Source: Megamerina dolium (lineage: Eukaryota > Arthropoda > Insecta > Diptera > Megamerinidae). From it: 64,000 nt of DNA. Location: positions 77,011,628-77,075,627 of the forward strand of contig OY978525.1 of NCBI GenBank assembly GCA_963854835.1, given 5' to 3'. Position numbers and translations under genes: made by a program. A model generated the notes under the pieces. It saw only the letters and a list, made by a program, of their open reading frames with translations. It ran no database searches and was not told the DNA's origin. Positions 1 through 41,342 of the stretch are shown here, piece after piece (the first letter of the stretch is position 1; every line of letters starts with the position of its first letter).

Positions 1-62
<62 letters not shown>
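1..62. repeat. (TA)n microsatellite
   Basis: Almost pure TA dinucleotides up to the window edge. They abut the 3' end of a minus-strand SINE, a pairing seen at several other SINE copies here. Confidence 0.95.
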
Positions 63-65
<3 letters not shown>

Positions 66-69
<4 letters not shown>

Positions 70-308
70 GAAGGGCTCTTTGGCCTAGCTTCTCTGCCAT
101 TACTGTTGTGCGTGGTAAATTTTAAGAACAGTATTAGAAGGGACCTACTTATTTTAGCCGGTTCCGAACGGCAGAACTCTTGCGGTATCACTTTTTCTGA
201 GCTTTCTCCCAGAGTTCTTTTAGAAGCTTTTCCACGGCAAATTGTTACTGTCGGAAGAATTGCCAATTGCTTTCCGACAGGTGAACACCGTTCGAAAGAA
301 AAATCTGA
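66..308 (-). mobile_element. tRNA-derived SINE, copy 1, lacking its tRNA head
   Basis: This matches the body and 3' part of the SINE seen complete at 25422-25782, in reverse. It retains the GCCCCGAAGGGCTC-like 3' segment and the central segment with GCCGGTTCCGAACGGCAGAAC. The tRNA-like head is absent: the match stops where LINE-A sequence begins. Minor substitutions suggest an old copy. Confidence 0.85.
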
Positions 309-316
309 CTGACGTC

Positions 317-5490
<5,174 letters not shown>

Positions 5491-5492
5491 TA

Positions 5493-5498
5493 TTTATT
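5493..5498 (-). terminator. Candidate poly(A) signal of the host gene
   Basis: AATAAA on the minus strand about 180 bp after the stop codon of the ester hydrolase homologue. In AT-rich DNA this motif can occur by chance; the position is plausible. Confidence 0.45.
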
Positions 5499-5675
5499 AG
5501 ATTTTGTGCGTGTGTGTGTACTAAATAACATCAATATGTATCCATATATTTAAATAAGAAGAAATAATGGACTATCGGAAATACACATATATATAATAGG
5601 TAGGTACGTGTTATTAACAACTCCTATATATATGGCTAAAAAATAACCATTTGCTACTAATATTATTACGCTCAA

Positions 5676-30053
<24,378 letters not shown>

Positions 30054-30490
30054 CTGAAAAATATGAATGAAATTATATACTGAAAATCAAAATACATTTT
30101 ATCTCGTGATTGAAATATGATGGTCCAAGAAGATAATAATAATAAATTTAGTTACGTTTATGAAAGCATTTATAAGCAGTACCAGTAAGAGTACTTCAAC
30201 AAGTTGCGTACATTGCGCGTCTCATTAAAAAATCTAATCATCCAAAATTGATCTTTGAGCACTCAACGTGGAGCAAGTGATTGCTTTGCTCCAAATTCCA
30301 TACACATTGTACTCCATTTTAAAATTGGTTCCCACTAGTTCTAGTGGTTAAACTGAAACAACATCACCAACCGATTTAATAAAGCCAAGATTGCACTATA
30401 AAAATCGTAATGCAACTAGTAATTACAAACTAACAAGCAATTTACAATTGGTTAAAAATACAGTGATATTTGTAAGGATCCATATTGGGT
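30054..30490. other. Intron or upstream DNA of the host gene, nothing recognised
   Basis: No exon with a plausible start codon and matching phase was found here. No repeat or transposon motif was recognised either. Confidence 0.5.
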
Positions 30491-30495
30491 TCCAT

Positions 30496-33400
30496 TTTTT
30501 TTTTATTTCTCTAGATTTAATGCGCTCAGTCGCAGCAAAATATCTTCAGACAAGACGAGTTTTAGGATTTCTTCATTATAGTGCTTATTTAATATATCAT
30601 CATAAGCTATAGCGAATTTCTTTATTATATTTGATACTGTTTCTACAGCCAAATCCCAATGCAGATCAGTACTACGCACACACCAGTATACATTGATAAT
30701 GCATCTTAGTATTTTATTCTGGAATCGTTGTATCTTCATTATGTTTGTTTTACTGGTACAACCCTGGTACAACTGATACAATTGTATACCATAAGTCCAC
30801 ACGAGTCTAAGGACTTGCTTATAGATTAAAATGTTGTTATATATAAAGAGCTGCGAGTGTCTGCCAAAAAGTCGCTGTATTTGTTTGAACGTTAGTTCCA
30901 ATTCTTCATTTTTCTTTTTGTCGCGCTCCTTGCAACGGAGTTTTGCGTCAAGATTCATTCCCATATATTTAGCTGTATTTACATATGGTACTTCCAGCGC
31001 TTTTATATATATTTTACGATGTTGTATTTTGTAGTCAATATGTGTTGATTTTGCATTATTTAGCTTGATCTTCCATTTGTCTGTCCAGGAACACACATTA
31101 TCGACCGCTATTTGTAGAGCTTTCGTTGACTCTTCTTCAGTTTTTCCAGAGGAAAGTAGAGCTGTATCTTTTGCAAGTATTGCTATGGTACAGGTTTCTG
31201 TTGTAGGTACATCATTTGTATACAGTAAAAATAGTATAGCGCCCAGAACATTTCCTTGGGGGACACTGGCTTGAATTTCAGTTAATACAGAATAAGTGTT
31301 TTCTTGTTTTATTCGAAAGAGGCGGTTAGTAATATACGATTTCTGGAATTTGCAATAATGAATTGGTAGTTGGCATTGTAGTTTAGACACAAGGCCATTA
31401 TGCCAGACTTTATCAAAAGTTTGGCATAATGCTTCTTTTCAAAAGATTTCTCAATACCGTCGATTATTCTATGGACTTGTTCAATAGTGGAATGATTGCT
31501 GCTGAAGCCAAATTGATGCTTAGGTATCAAATTTCGATGTTCGATTATTGGCATTAGTTTTTTTTTTTTTGAATACTTTTTCCATTACCTTTGATAATAC
31601 TGGTAGCAGCGTTATTGGTCTATAAGACGACGCTTCATGTGGTGGCTTTCCAGGTTTCGCAATGTTTAAAACCTCAGCTACCTTCCAATATATTGGTACA
31701 TAATTCGATTTGAAACAAGAGTTGATGAGGTTAGTTAACATACAAATCATTTTGTGTGGCAGATGTTTTAATACTTCCGCTGTTAGCAAGTCAAAACTGG
31801 GTGACTTTTTCAGTTTTAAGGATTTAATTATATTTTTCAACTCATCAGGAGTTGCGAAGGTTCTACTTTCTTCGCTTTCGTCAGTGGCTGAAGGAAGATC
31901 GATCATATCTTCTGTATTATTTGTTGTAAATGTATTCTTTAGATGCTCTGCCCAGCCATTATATATTTTTATGTGGTTTATGTGTAATGGGACGCTTCAA
32001 TATCTTCGTTGTTTTCCAAAGTGAACAATTAGATGATTTTTCAAAAGAATACTTAAATATGTTTTATAGGAGTCATTTTTAAGTGCTTTTATCTCTTGTG
32101 ATAAGCTCTTCGTAACTTTGTTGAGTTTCATTTTTTCTGCTGGTGATCTAGTCATCTGCCACTTTTGTTTAGCAGTTTTCGCTTTAATTCAACCAATTTC
32201 TTAATTTCTCTAGGATACATACAGCCAGTAATGGTACTTTTTAATTGTAGTGTGCTTCGTCAACATGCTTTCTGGATATGTGTTACTTTAAGAACTTCGT
32301 CTTCTAGCTCCTGTTTATTTCCGATATGTGTATATTCTGACATTGTGAAATTATCTACAATTTTTTTTAACAGTTTCCAGTCAGTGTGTTTATTTATTAA
32401 TGATAGTGCCTGTTCTCTTTTGATTACAGAGTTGCTGAATGTCAAATAGATTGGCGAATGTTAGATCAATTTAAAACCATCTCCTAGTTGTATATAACTT
32501 TTTGACATCTTTTTCAAAATAAAAAAATCTATAAGGTCTGGTGTTTTATTTTGGTCAGTGGGCCCACTGAGAAATAGATAGACTTTCGTGTGGAAATAAT
32601 TTCACAACCAGACCTTTGTATGGCCTTCACGCCCTTAAGATGTTATCAAACGTGAATCCCAGGAAGTGTGTTTCGCATTGAAATCGCCTCCGAGGATAAA
32701 TTTTTTACTCATAATCTTAAGTAGTTCATTATATTTTTCAGTGTAGAATTTGTGTAGTGGTGGACTGTACAGTGCAGCGATTGTAAAAGGCTGGTGATTA
32801 GTATCAATTACTACTACTGGAATTCCTGACTATTTACTTTTATTCCTTCATGGTGTTTAATATTATTGCGTATTATGATTGCACAATTACCCGAGCACAA
32901 TTACTCGGATGGTTTGTAGTATATACTTTAAAATTCTTAATTTTTATGGATTATTGTTTTGAGCAATGAGCTTCAGCATATCAGAGATCAATATTTCTAT
33001 TTTCAAGTATATATTCCAATTCATTTTGATGTTTGTGAACGCCATTGGCATTCCATAACATTAGTTTTAAAGGTTTTGGCATTTTAAGATTTTTAAGACT
33101 CAAGCCGCACAACGCGTTGTTCAAGTTGTTGATTAAATTCTTCTTGTTTATTCAATTTTGCTAAGATTTGAAGTAGTATCCCATTGCTAGGTTTCTTTTC
33201 GCTTTTGCTCTCCTTAGCTATTTGTGCATGGATAGTTCCTGGCTTGGGTTGCAAAAGATTAGCATTGTTGATTTTTGCTTTTGCTTGGAAGTTTGTAGTT
33301 GTAGCAATTTCTATTTGCTGGGTTTATATTTCCCAAGTTCTTAGATCTATTTCGGATTTTTTGCAATTCTTTTGCTACTACACAGCTTCGGCAACATGCC

Positions 33401-34230
33401 GGGTGCTCACCGCCACAGTTTATACACTTTCGTGGTGTTGCAGATGGCTTTTCACACTTATCGGTGCTATGCTTGCTTGCACATTTTACACAGCGCGGCT
33501 GTAGTCTACAATAATTTTTTGTGTAACCAAAAGCTTGGGGTATAGTTTGTTGCCGTTTGACTGGTTCGACAGTTACTATTGTATTTAAAACTTTTGTGAT
33601 ATGGTATATTTTATTTATGTCTTCGGATGGATCGAAGGATACCAGAAACATATTTAGCGGCTCCTTTGTGTGCGACTTTAGTTTATTTATGGCGCTAATT
33701 GCTTTAATTCGTTGTTGTTTTAAGTCATCAACAATTGATTTACCATCCCAAGACTTATGTAAATTTCTTACTACCACTTTGATTGGTCTGTCTTTCTTAT
33801 TTTCATATGAATACCAAGTCGTATTTATATCTATGAGCATTTTTGTTACAACTCTATAATATTCAATATTGAAAACAATAACTTTATACACTCCATTACT
33901 GACTAACTTAATACCAAATTTATATTTTGCTGTTTCAACAATAGAAGTATAGGTGCTCCGGTAGTCAGCATATTCGACATCATAATTGGTGGTGGACGTT
34001 GTAATTGTTTGGCTGTACTTGCCCCCTTGCATAGGAAAAAAAAATCCACTTCGCGAATTTATGATGACTTTTGTTATGCAGCATTTATTACAAAAACAAT
34101 TGCTGCAGAGATTATGTTTTCTTCTGTTCTTCTCACTGCTCTTGAACTTTCAGCTTTTCTTAATTAAAAGCGCTTTCGAATGCACTATAATTCATTTTTA
34201 TCAAATTCAGCCGGATGCTCGCAAATGAAA
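30496..34230 (-). mobile_element. Jockey-like LINE, nearly full length, decayed
   Basis: Reading down the minus strand: ORF1 (34032-33259, 257 residues) has C-terminal zinc knuckles (CVKCASKHSTDKC, CINCGGEHPACCRSC). The endonuclease starts near 33063 with MLWNANGVHKHQNELE but is broken. Reverse transcriptase lies in frames 31906-31520 (SYRPITLLPVLSKVMEKVF), 31554-31309 (PKHQFGFSSNHSTIEQV) and 31390-30503 (VPQGNVLGAILFLLYTNDVP, with the catalytic FADD replaced by LAKDTA). The 3' end is a poly(A) run near 30500. The loss of the catalytic Asp pair and several frameshifts make it inactive. Confidence 0.88.
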
Positions 34231-34660
34231 TTATTGAAGACACACTAAACTTTATTTCTATTCACTTCAACGGGGTTGCCATAGTACCAGCCTTATGGAC
34301 TTCATTGCTCTAATTGCTTACAAGAACAAAGATCGGCATTAATTTGAATTGCAGGAGCACAGCAATTCGAAGATAGACGTGCTTCTACATCTCACCGCTG
34401 ATTGAATTAATTGGTAAGTAGATGTTGATCAATTCGGCATTAAATTTACAGGCTTGAACTAATTAGTGCCAAAACCCATTGGACATGCAAACATTCGAAA
34501 TCATTTAAACATCAAAACTTCAAATGATAATATCAAGCCTACATAACACTTTGAAAGAAAATTTCAAACTTCTTTCCAGATAAGCAATCGGGAATATATT
34601 TACTGTAGGCACCTACTCGGAAATGTCAACCTAAATATGGCTGCTACCTGCTCACTGCAG
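34231..34660. other. AT-rich DNA, nothing recognised
   Basis: It lies between the 5' side of the jockey-like LINE and an RNase H fragment. No protein motif or repeat was seen. Confidence 0.5.
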
Positions 34661-34754
34661 AATGCTGCAGGTGGAGTTCAAAGCTATTCACAGTGCACTC
34701 ACTAGGAGCAAGCAGAACAGTGTCTCTCAACGAGATATTTGCATTCTGAGTGAC

Positions 34755-36422
34755 TTACTTACTTACTTATGTGGCCATAACAACCGAATATCGATTTAGG
34801 CCGAAAGTAACATGCTTCGCCAGCCATATCTGTTCTTCGCTAGCTGGCGCCAGTTAGAAATTCCAAGCGCCGTCAGGTTCTCCAGTACTTGGTCTTTCCA
34901 CCGGAGGTTTGGTCTTCCTCTTCTGCGTCGTCCTCCAGCGGGTTCCGAATATAACACCTTCTTAGCTGGAGAGTGTTCTTCCATTCGCTCGACATGACCT
35001 AGCCAGCACAGCCGCTGGATTTTGATGCGCTTTACTATGTCAATATCGGCATACAGCTCGTACAACTCATGGTTGTATCTTATTCGGTACTCGCCACCAA
35101 CGCAAATCGGTCCAAAGATTTTGCGGTGGACTTTTCTCTCGAAAACTCCAAGCATATGCTCATCCGAGGTGGAAATTGTCCAGGCTTCAGCGCCATATGT
35201 TAGGACAGACATGATGTGAGACTTGTAGAGTGTAGTTTTCGTTCTTCGAGAGAGGGCTCGACTTCTCAATTGCTTACTCAGCCCAAAGTAACACCTGTTA
35301 GCAAGAGTTATCCTACGCATGATCTCCAAGCTGACGTCATTAGTGCTGTTAATGCTGGTTCCAAGATAGACAAAGTCCCTTACTACTTCAAAAGCGTAGT
35401 TGTCAACAGTGACGTGCTGTCCAAGACGCCGGGACTCTTTGTTTGTTGACACTAGATACTTCGTCTTGCCCTCGTTCACCGTGAGACCCATCCGACGCGA
35501 CTCTCTTTCCAACTCTGAGAATGCTGCACTGACTGCTCGCGTGTTCATGCCGATTATGTCAATATCGTCGGCATACGCTAACAGCATGACACTTTTGTTG
35601 AAGATAGTGCCATTATGTCGTAGATCCGCAGCTCGTATTATTTTCTCCATAATAAGATTGAAGAAGTCGCACGATAACGAATCACCTTGTCTGAAACCCC
35701 GTTCGGTATTAAACGGTGCGGAGAGGTCCTTCCCAATTTTCATTGCACAACGGGAGTTATGCAGTGTCATTCTACAAAGTCGAATGAGCTTTGCAGGAAT
35801 ACCGAACTCAGACATTGTTGCATAGAGGTTATCCCTTACCGGACTGTCGAAAGCGGCTTTATAATCAACAAATAGGTGGTGTGTGTCGATCTGTTTTTCT
35901 TGGGTCTTCTCCAGGATTTGGCGCAGTGTGAAAATCTGGTCGATGGTGGATTTACCAGGTCTGAAGCCACACTGATACGGTCCAATCAGGTTCCTGAGCA
36001 TAGGCTTCAACCTTTCACACAGTACGCTCGATAGAACCTTGTATGCGATGCTCAGGAGACTTATTCCACGGTAGTTGGCGCAAATTGTGGTGTCTCCTTT
36101 TTTATGTACAGGGCAGAGAACACTGAGCCTCCAATCATCAGGCATGCTTTCATCCGACCATATTCTGCTTATGAGCTGGTGCATGCGGATGAGCAGCTCA
36201 TCGCCTCCGGTCTTAAACAACTCGGCAGGCAGGCCATCAGCACCTGCAGCTTTGTTGTTCTTCAGCGTGGTGGTGGAACTTCAACACCATCATCTGTAAT
36301 TGGGGTTATCGGGCAATCTCCTCCACTGGCGGAATTGTTCGTATCATCGCCATTCAGTAACGTGGAGAAGTGTTCCCTCCATAGGCTCAGTACACTCTGG
36401 ACATCTGTAACCAGATTCCCAT
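34755..36422 (-). mobile_element. LINE-A copy 3, 5'-truncated, best preserved
   Basis: TTCTGAGTGAC at 34744-34754 and 36423-36433 is an 11-bp target-site duplication. The 3' end has GCCACATA followed by (AAGT)n. The copy begins in the linker before the reverse transcriptase, where a small deletion removed the LKNNKAAG-type segment (near 36265). Confidence 0.95.
34796..36220 (-). CDS. LINE-A reverse transcriptase, long open frame (474 residues)
   Basis: Reverse transcriptase copies element RNA at a nicked target site. Blocks run in order: LCPVHKKGDTTICANYRGIS, CGFRPGKSTIDQIFTLRQIL, FVDYKAAFDS (first catalytic Asp), GFRQGDSLSCDFFNLIME, LLAYADDIDIIGMN (catalytic YADD), MGLTVNEGKTKYLVS, then a thumb and C-terminal region with KIFGPICVGGEYRIRYNHEL, IQRLCWLGHVERMEEHSPAK, GRRRRGRP and a Trp-rich end. 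It lacks the endonuclease because the insertion is truncated; the Met used is internal, not the element's true start. The frame is intact, indicating a recent insertion. Clade assignment (RTE-like) is tentative. Confidence 0.9.
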   Translation of the reverse strand: MFKTGGDELLIRMHQLISRIWSDESMPDDWRLSVLCPVHKKGDTTICANYRGISLLSIAYKVLSSVLCERLKPMLRNLIGPYQCGFRPGKSTIDQIFTLRQILEKTQEKQIDTHHLFVDYKAAFDSPVRDNLYATMSEFGIPAKLIRLCRMTLHNSRCAMKIGKDLSAPFNTERGFRQGDSLSCDFFNLIMEKIIRAADLRHNGTIFNKSVMLLAYADDIDIIGMNTRAVSAAFSELERESRRMGLTVNEGKTKYLVSTNKESRRLGQHVTVDNYAFEVVRDFVYLGTSINSTNDVSLEIMRRITLANRCYFGLSKQLRSRALSRRTKTTLYKSHIMSVLTYGAEAWTISTSDEHMLGVFERKVHRKIFGPICVGGEYRIRYNHELYELYADIDIVKRIKIQRLCWLGHVERMEEHSPAKKVLYSEPAGGRRRRGRPNLRWKDQVLENLTALGISNWRQLAKNRYGWRSMLLSA

Positions 36423-36898
36423 TTCTGAGTGACAACCAAGCAATTATTAAACCACTGAACTCTTTTCTGATGGAATCGAAAATCAACCTTGACTGTTTCA
36501 GATATTTAACGTAATAACTTCTTAGGTTTTCCAACAAGCTGGATGGACTCACCCATTTGTAGAATAACGGAAATTCTGCGGCCTGCATTAAGCAAAAGAC
36601 GGACACAAAAGCTTGCTGACAAATAAATACGACATTTCGACTTATGTACTTGCTCATACATCTTCAAGCCGCAAAGTTGGGTCTATGCCATCATGTATAT
36701 TACTTTTGCAGGAGGAATTTTTATCCATACCTCATTTGCTACAAAAATTGCAAATTATAAATCCTACTATCAGAGACTGATAGCCGACTAAACCATCAGG
36801 GTAGTTTGACGAGTACATACGGCGATATGAGAGGACAAGGTTACGAAAGTGGGAACTCACCTTTGTGTTCTGCTGGTTTCACTATACTTTATTCCCTA

Positions 36899-39800
36899 TT
36901 TAGGTTAGGTTAGGTTAAGTGGCCGTGTTACAGTGCATTCCCTCTGTTGAACGGAACCACTGGGATTTCCTAACGAATAAAGCAATGTCCCTGATATCCA
37001 TGGGTGCTAGCTCAGTAGTATCTGTAAAAAAGGCACTCCCTAATAGGGTATGTCAAATTAAACCATTCCAAGACAACAATATCTTCAACCTTTTCTACAG
37101 GAAAGTTGTGGTAAACCTAGATCTTGCATAGTAACTAAAAAACATATAAAAGCTTTTCATGTTCAAAAGTTAGTACCCCTGATTTCACAGTAGTGCCACA
37201 CTCAGCGTATATGCCACACGTCAGACCGGCACCACCTGACGAAGTGGTCCGTTTTCTAACAGGAACATCATGCACAGACAACCTGCTAATCGGATGCGAT
37301 GCCAACTCAAGACATGAGATATGGTTTAGCACAGAGACGAACGATAGAGGGAGTCACTTTTTAACTTTATACTTATTATAAACCTTATTCAACGTTGGAA
37401 CGACTCTATCCTTTGTTTTTCTGAGTTCGGAGAGCTTCGTTGGTTGGGAAAAAGTCCTAGCTGTTACACTTTCTTCAGGTAACAACTTTCTATCAGTCAA
37501 CAACTGGAGAGTATCAGATCATAGATAGTTTTCGGATCATAGCTGTATACTCTTCGAAATGGGCCTAAAGTGTGTGAAGGCCATTCCATTCAGAAACCCC
37601 AAAAGAACTGACTGGCGTACCGTTAAAAGAGTAGTCAACTAAAAAATTCGCCTTATAACTTCAAACCAATTAATACAGACAAAGGTCTCAATGAGAAAAT
37701 CAAGTACTTTGAAGCCGCCTTGAAAGTGGTTTTAATGCCTCATACCCTACTACATACAGCAAAAAGAATACACCTCCCTGGTAGAGCTAAGATCAGAGAG
37801 ATGACCAGAACTATTTTCCATATCTGCTACAAACATAAATACTTCAAACCCTATAAAGACTGTTTTAAAGAGTACAAAAAAGCGATTTCCGAAGTCAAGA
37901 TAGAGGCTTGGAGAGATTTTTGGAGCTCAATTGAGACGACTAAAGAATCGACAAGATTAGGTAGGCTTTTGTCCAAGGAACACTCCTACCCCACCCTTCT
38001 AAAGAAGTACAGTGGGGAATGGACAAAATCTTCTGCCGAAACCCTTGACCTACTGTTGAATACCCAGAATGCAGATTACATTCAAGCCAATGATTCTGCA
38101 GTCCCAATTTCAGGTTTATCTTATAGTATCATCAATTTTCTAGGCGATCAAAAACTTCAGTCCTTATAAGACAGCAGGACCAGATGGGATATTTCCTGCT
38201 ATGTTATGGAATCACCGAGACACGACTGTTCCATGCCTGAAAATCTTCTCCAAAAAGTGCCTGCTGCTAGGGCACATACCAGAAGCAAGCAAGAAGAGGG
38301 TAAAAGTGATATTTATCCCTAAAGCTGGAAAACGTGGCCAAGAGAAAGATCTATTTATACCAAACAATAGCTGCTTTTCTAGATATAGAGGGGGCTTTTA
38401 ACAATGTAAATACTCATTCCATACTGGAAGCGTTCAACAGAAAGGAAGTTAAAGTAGTGGTGTATATAGATGACCTGGTGATAGTAGTGTCGGGTATGTT
38501 TCCAACCATAATCAGTGATTTTACGGAAAGAGCTCTGGGTTCAGTAAGTAGATGGGCAACAAGATCTGGCCTAAATGTAATCACAGGCAAAACAGAACTG
38601 ATGCTATTTGCCACTAAGACGAAAATACCAAACTTTGATCTCCCTATGCTTAACGGCGTCAGACTAACACTATCACAACAAGCTAAGTACTTAGGTGTTA
38701 TACTTAACTCAAAACTTAACTCAGACTAAACGTAGAACATAGAGTTAGAAAAGCTAGCACAGCTCTCTACACTTCTAAGCGTATGTTGGCACTAAGCAAG
38801 CAGTATAACCAAATTAAATTGAGCAGAATACAAAGTATTCTTGTCACTGGAGCTCTAAGTACTAGTCCTACTGAAGCTCTTAACCTACTCACACATTTAT
38901 TACCGATAGACCTTCACATCTAATCTCTCGCTGCATGTAGCGCAGTTAGGCTTAAAGAATTAGAGAGCTGGACCACAAGATCCTATGGTCACAGCAAGAT
39001 ACTTTTTCAAGAACCCTTGCTACTAAACGCCAACACTGATTACACAACACCTTGCCTCAATTTTAAGAAGGACTTCTTAGTACGGTTTCCAGAGAGAACC
39101 GACTGGAAAAAGGTTCAGGTAATAGAATGCTATTATTGGGAAATCTACACGGATAGTATATATTCGGGGCCACTTCAAGTGTTTCCGGCAGAAATGCTAG
39201 CCATAAAGGAGGCATGTACATTCCTTTCAAGTGACAGAGTCTCATGGTCGAAGATAGCTATCTTTACAGACAGAAATGACGCTGTGTTTATCGTGAGCAC
39301 CTGCCAGGATGGCCTTATCTCACGACGCCCAAAGCGTGTGTATCAATTTGAAGCGTTGATAGGCGCCCCGTAGGAGTGGAAAATCAGAATCCAACCTTCA
39401 GTATCCTACGGTACCAATTGGGGCACGTTGAATGGACGTACTACCCTCCTTGGTTTGGATCGAGGCCCATCTAAAAGTAAGACCTCGTAGTCGAAGCTAC
39501 TACCAGTTTCAGCCCCATTCGGCTCCGGACTGGTAGCCGGGAATCTTTACAGACAGTCAAGATGCTATCAAAGCACTAGATTCTGAGACAATAAATTCAA
39601 AACTGGTCCTAAAATGCAGACAACAACTTGCAGAACTTAGCGAATGGCTCCAAGTTACTCTTGTTTAGTTTCCAGATGGTAGAAACATTTAGGGGATCGG
39701 AAGGGCAGACGAATTGGCTAGGGCAGGTTCTGCATTGGACCTTTCACTGGCGGAGACAGTCGCAATTCCATTCAGCAATATAAAAAGTGTCATAGCTTCT

Positions 39801-40200
39801 CATACTGTTCCATTGCGGAACAGAGGTGGAAGCGGTTGACAACTTTTACAGTGTCAAGACAGAAATGGCCAGGGTATAACATTCAAAGCACGGATCAACT
39901 GCTAAATTGTTCTCGTCCAAACATCACACGCATTACTGCAGTTCTGACGGCCCATTGGAATGTAGGAAAACATGCAGAAAGACTGAATCTTCTCTTCAAT
40001 GCATTCTGTCGCAGCTGCCATGATGAAAATGAGTTAGACAGCATCTCTCACTACATATGAGAATGTCCTGATTTGATGTGAGCCAGAATCCGTTTCTTTA
40101 AAATATTGCTGAAATCTCAGAAATAGATATTAAAAGAATGTTGTTATTCCTGGATATCACAAAGTGGGTGTAGTACTTTAAGAGATAGGAACCTAGAAAC
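36899..40200 (+). mobile_element. LINE of the I/LOA/R1 group with RNase H, decayed
   Basis: It starts with AGGTTAGGTTAGGTTAAGTG. Remnants in order: endonuclease piece (37193-37381, LIGCDANSRHEIW), linker (37720-38169, IEAWRDFWSSIETTKESTRL), reverse transcriptase (38330-38729, FLDIEGAFNNVNTHSI, VVVYIDDLVIVV, LGVILNSKLNSD), and RNase H (39550-39770, FTDSQDAIKALDS, GRADELARAG). Between EGAFNNV and YIDD about 100 residues are missing. Many stops and frameshifts occur. The general plan matches the minus-strand element at 40440-43990. Confidence 0.85.
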
Positions 40201-41098
40201 TATGTCTATTTCAAATGTTCCAATAGAGTAAAATACAACACTTAACAAACACTCAACGGTGCTAGTCACTAATTATGTCTTTCAGAAGAAATCAGCCATT
40301 TCAACAACAACAACAATTGAGTATGTCTCTGCATACCAAGGCGAGGCATCTACAGAGGAAGTTTCTCGTCTTGGCAGCTGGAACAAAAATCATTGTCCGG
40401 TAAACCAAGTCTGGTACCATGCCTACCCGCAAACATGTAGCTTGTGAGTACGGCAACTACTAATAGTTTTCCTACTCATTGATAAAAGAGAACAAGTTCT
40501 TCCATTGTCAAGAGTTGTCCAGATTTTCCTAGTGGCAACACAAGAGGTCTCATCCCGCCATCTTCTGTTGGCAATAGTGAGGAAATGTTGTGTGACGAGA
40601 GGCTTGCATTTTGCAAGCGGAATTCGTGCTTGATGAGATAGATAGATCTCTGGCAAACTAGTGCCCGATCTCGCCAATGCATCTGTCTCACAGTTCCCTT
40701 TGCCCCGGCACCCATACAATATGTACATTGTAGTGCTCTGCTAGCTCGTTCAGAATTGAGCGGCATTGAAGGGTAAGTGCCGATTTAGCGAACGTTCCTG
40801 CGAGAGATTTAATGGCGGCTTGACTGTCGGTGTAGATATAAATATCTTTGAAAGATATTATATTACAGCGAAGCCGCGTTGCCGCCTCCTTTATAGGCAT
40901 AATCTCAGCTTGAAAAAAACCGCAAAAGTCGGGTAATCGGAACTTGAGCTTAACGCTTAAGGAGTCAGAAAAGTCGTCACCTTCTACCCTCCCGTTCAAT
41001 TTGGAGCCATATGTGTGCAATTGTACAGAGTAGAGAGTCAATTTCATTGACAATACCCCTATTCATTGGGTTGCGAATCTATTGTTAAAGGATGGTAT

Positions 41099-41342
41099 AC
41101 TTACTTACTTATGTGGCCATAGCAACCGAATATCGATTTAGGCCGAATATAATATGCTTCGCCAGCCATCTCTGTTCTTCGCTAGCTGGCGCCAGTTAGA
41201 AACTCCAAGCGCCGTCAGGTTCTCCAGTTCTTGGTCTTTCCACCGGAGGTTAGATCTTCCTCTTCTGCGTCGTCCTCCAGCGGGCTCCGAATATAACACC
41301 TTCTTAGCTGGAGTGTGTTCTTCCATTCGCTCGACATGACCT
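41099..41342 (-). mobile_element. LINE-A copy 4, 244-bp tail fragment with target-site duplication
   Basis: AGGATGGTAT at 41089-41098 and 41343-41352 is a 10-bp target-site duplication. The fragment runs from the C-terminal coding part (VERMEEHTPAKKVLY) to GCCACATA and the AAGT tail. Its clean ends define the 3' border of the family. Confidence 0.95.

Larger units (their letters stand above)
34675..36516 (+). pseudogene. LINE RNase H fragment interrupted by LINE-A copy 3
   Basis: Removing 34755-36433 joins a plus-strand frame: VEFKAIHSALTRSKQNSV, SQRDICILSD, then NQAIIKPLNSFLMESKINLD and a stop at 36516. ICILSDNQAIIK matches the RNase H core of I/LOA-group LINEs (usual form SDSQAAIKAL). The LINE-A insertion falls exactly at the Ser-Asp codons, which are duplicated. 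Confidence 0.75.

Noticed and set aside
36899..36925. Insect telomere repeat
   Set aside because: The repeat is a six-base AGGTTA pattern of three units joined to LINE sequence, not a TTAGG array, and flies lack TTAGG telomeres.
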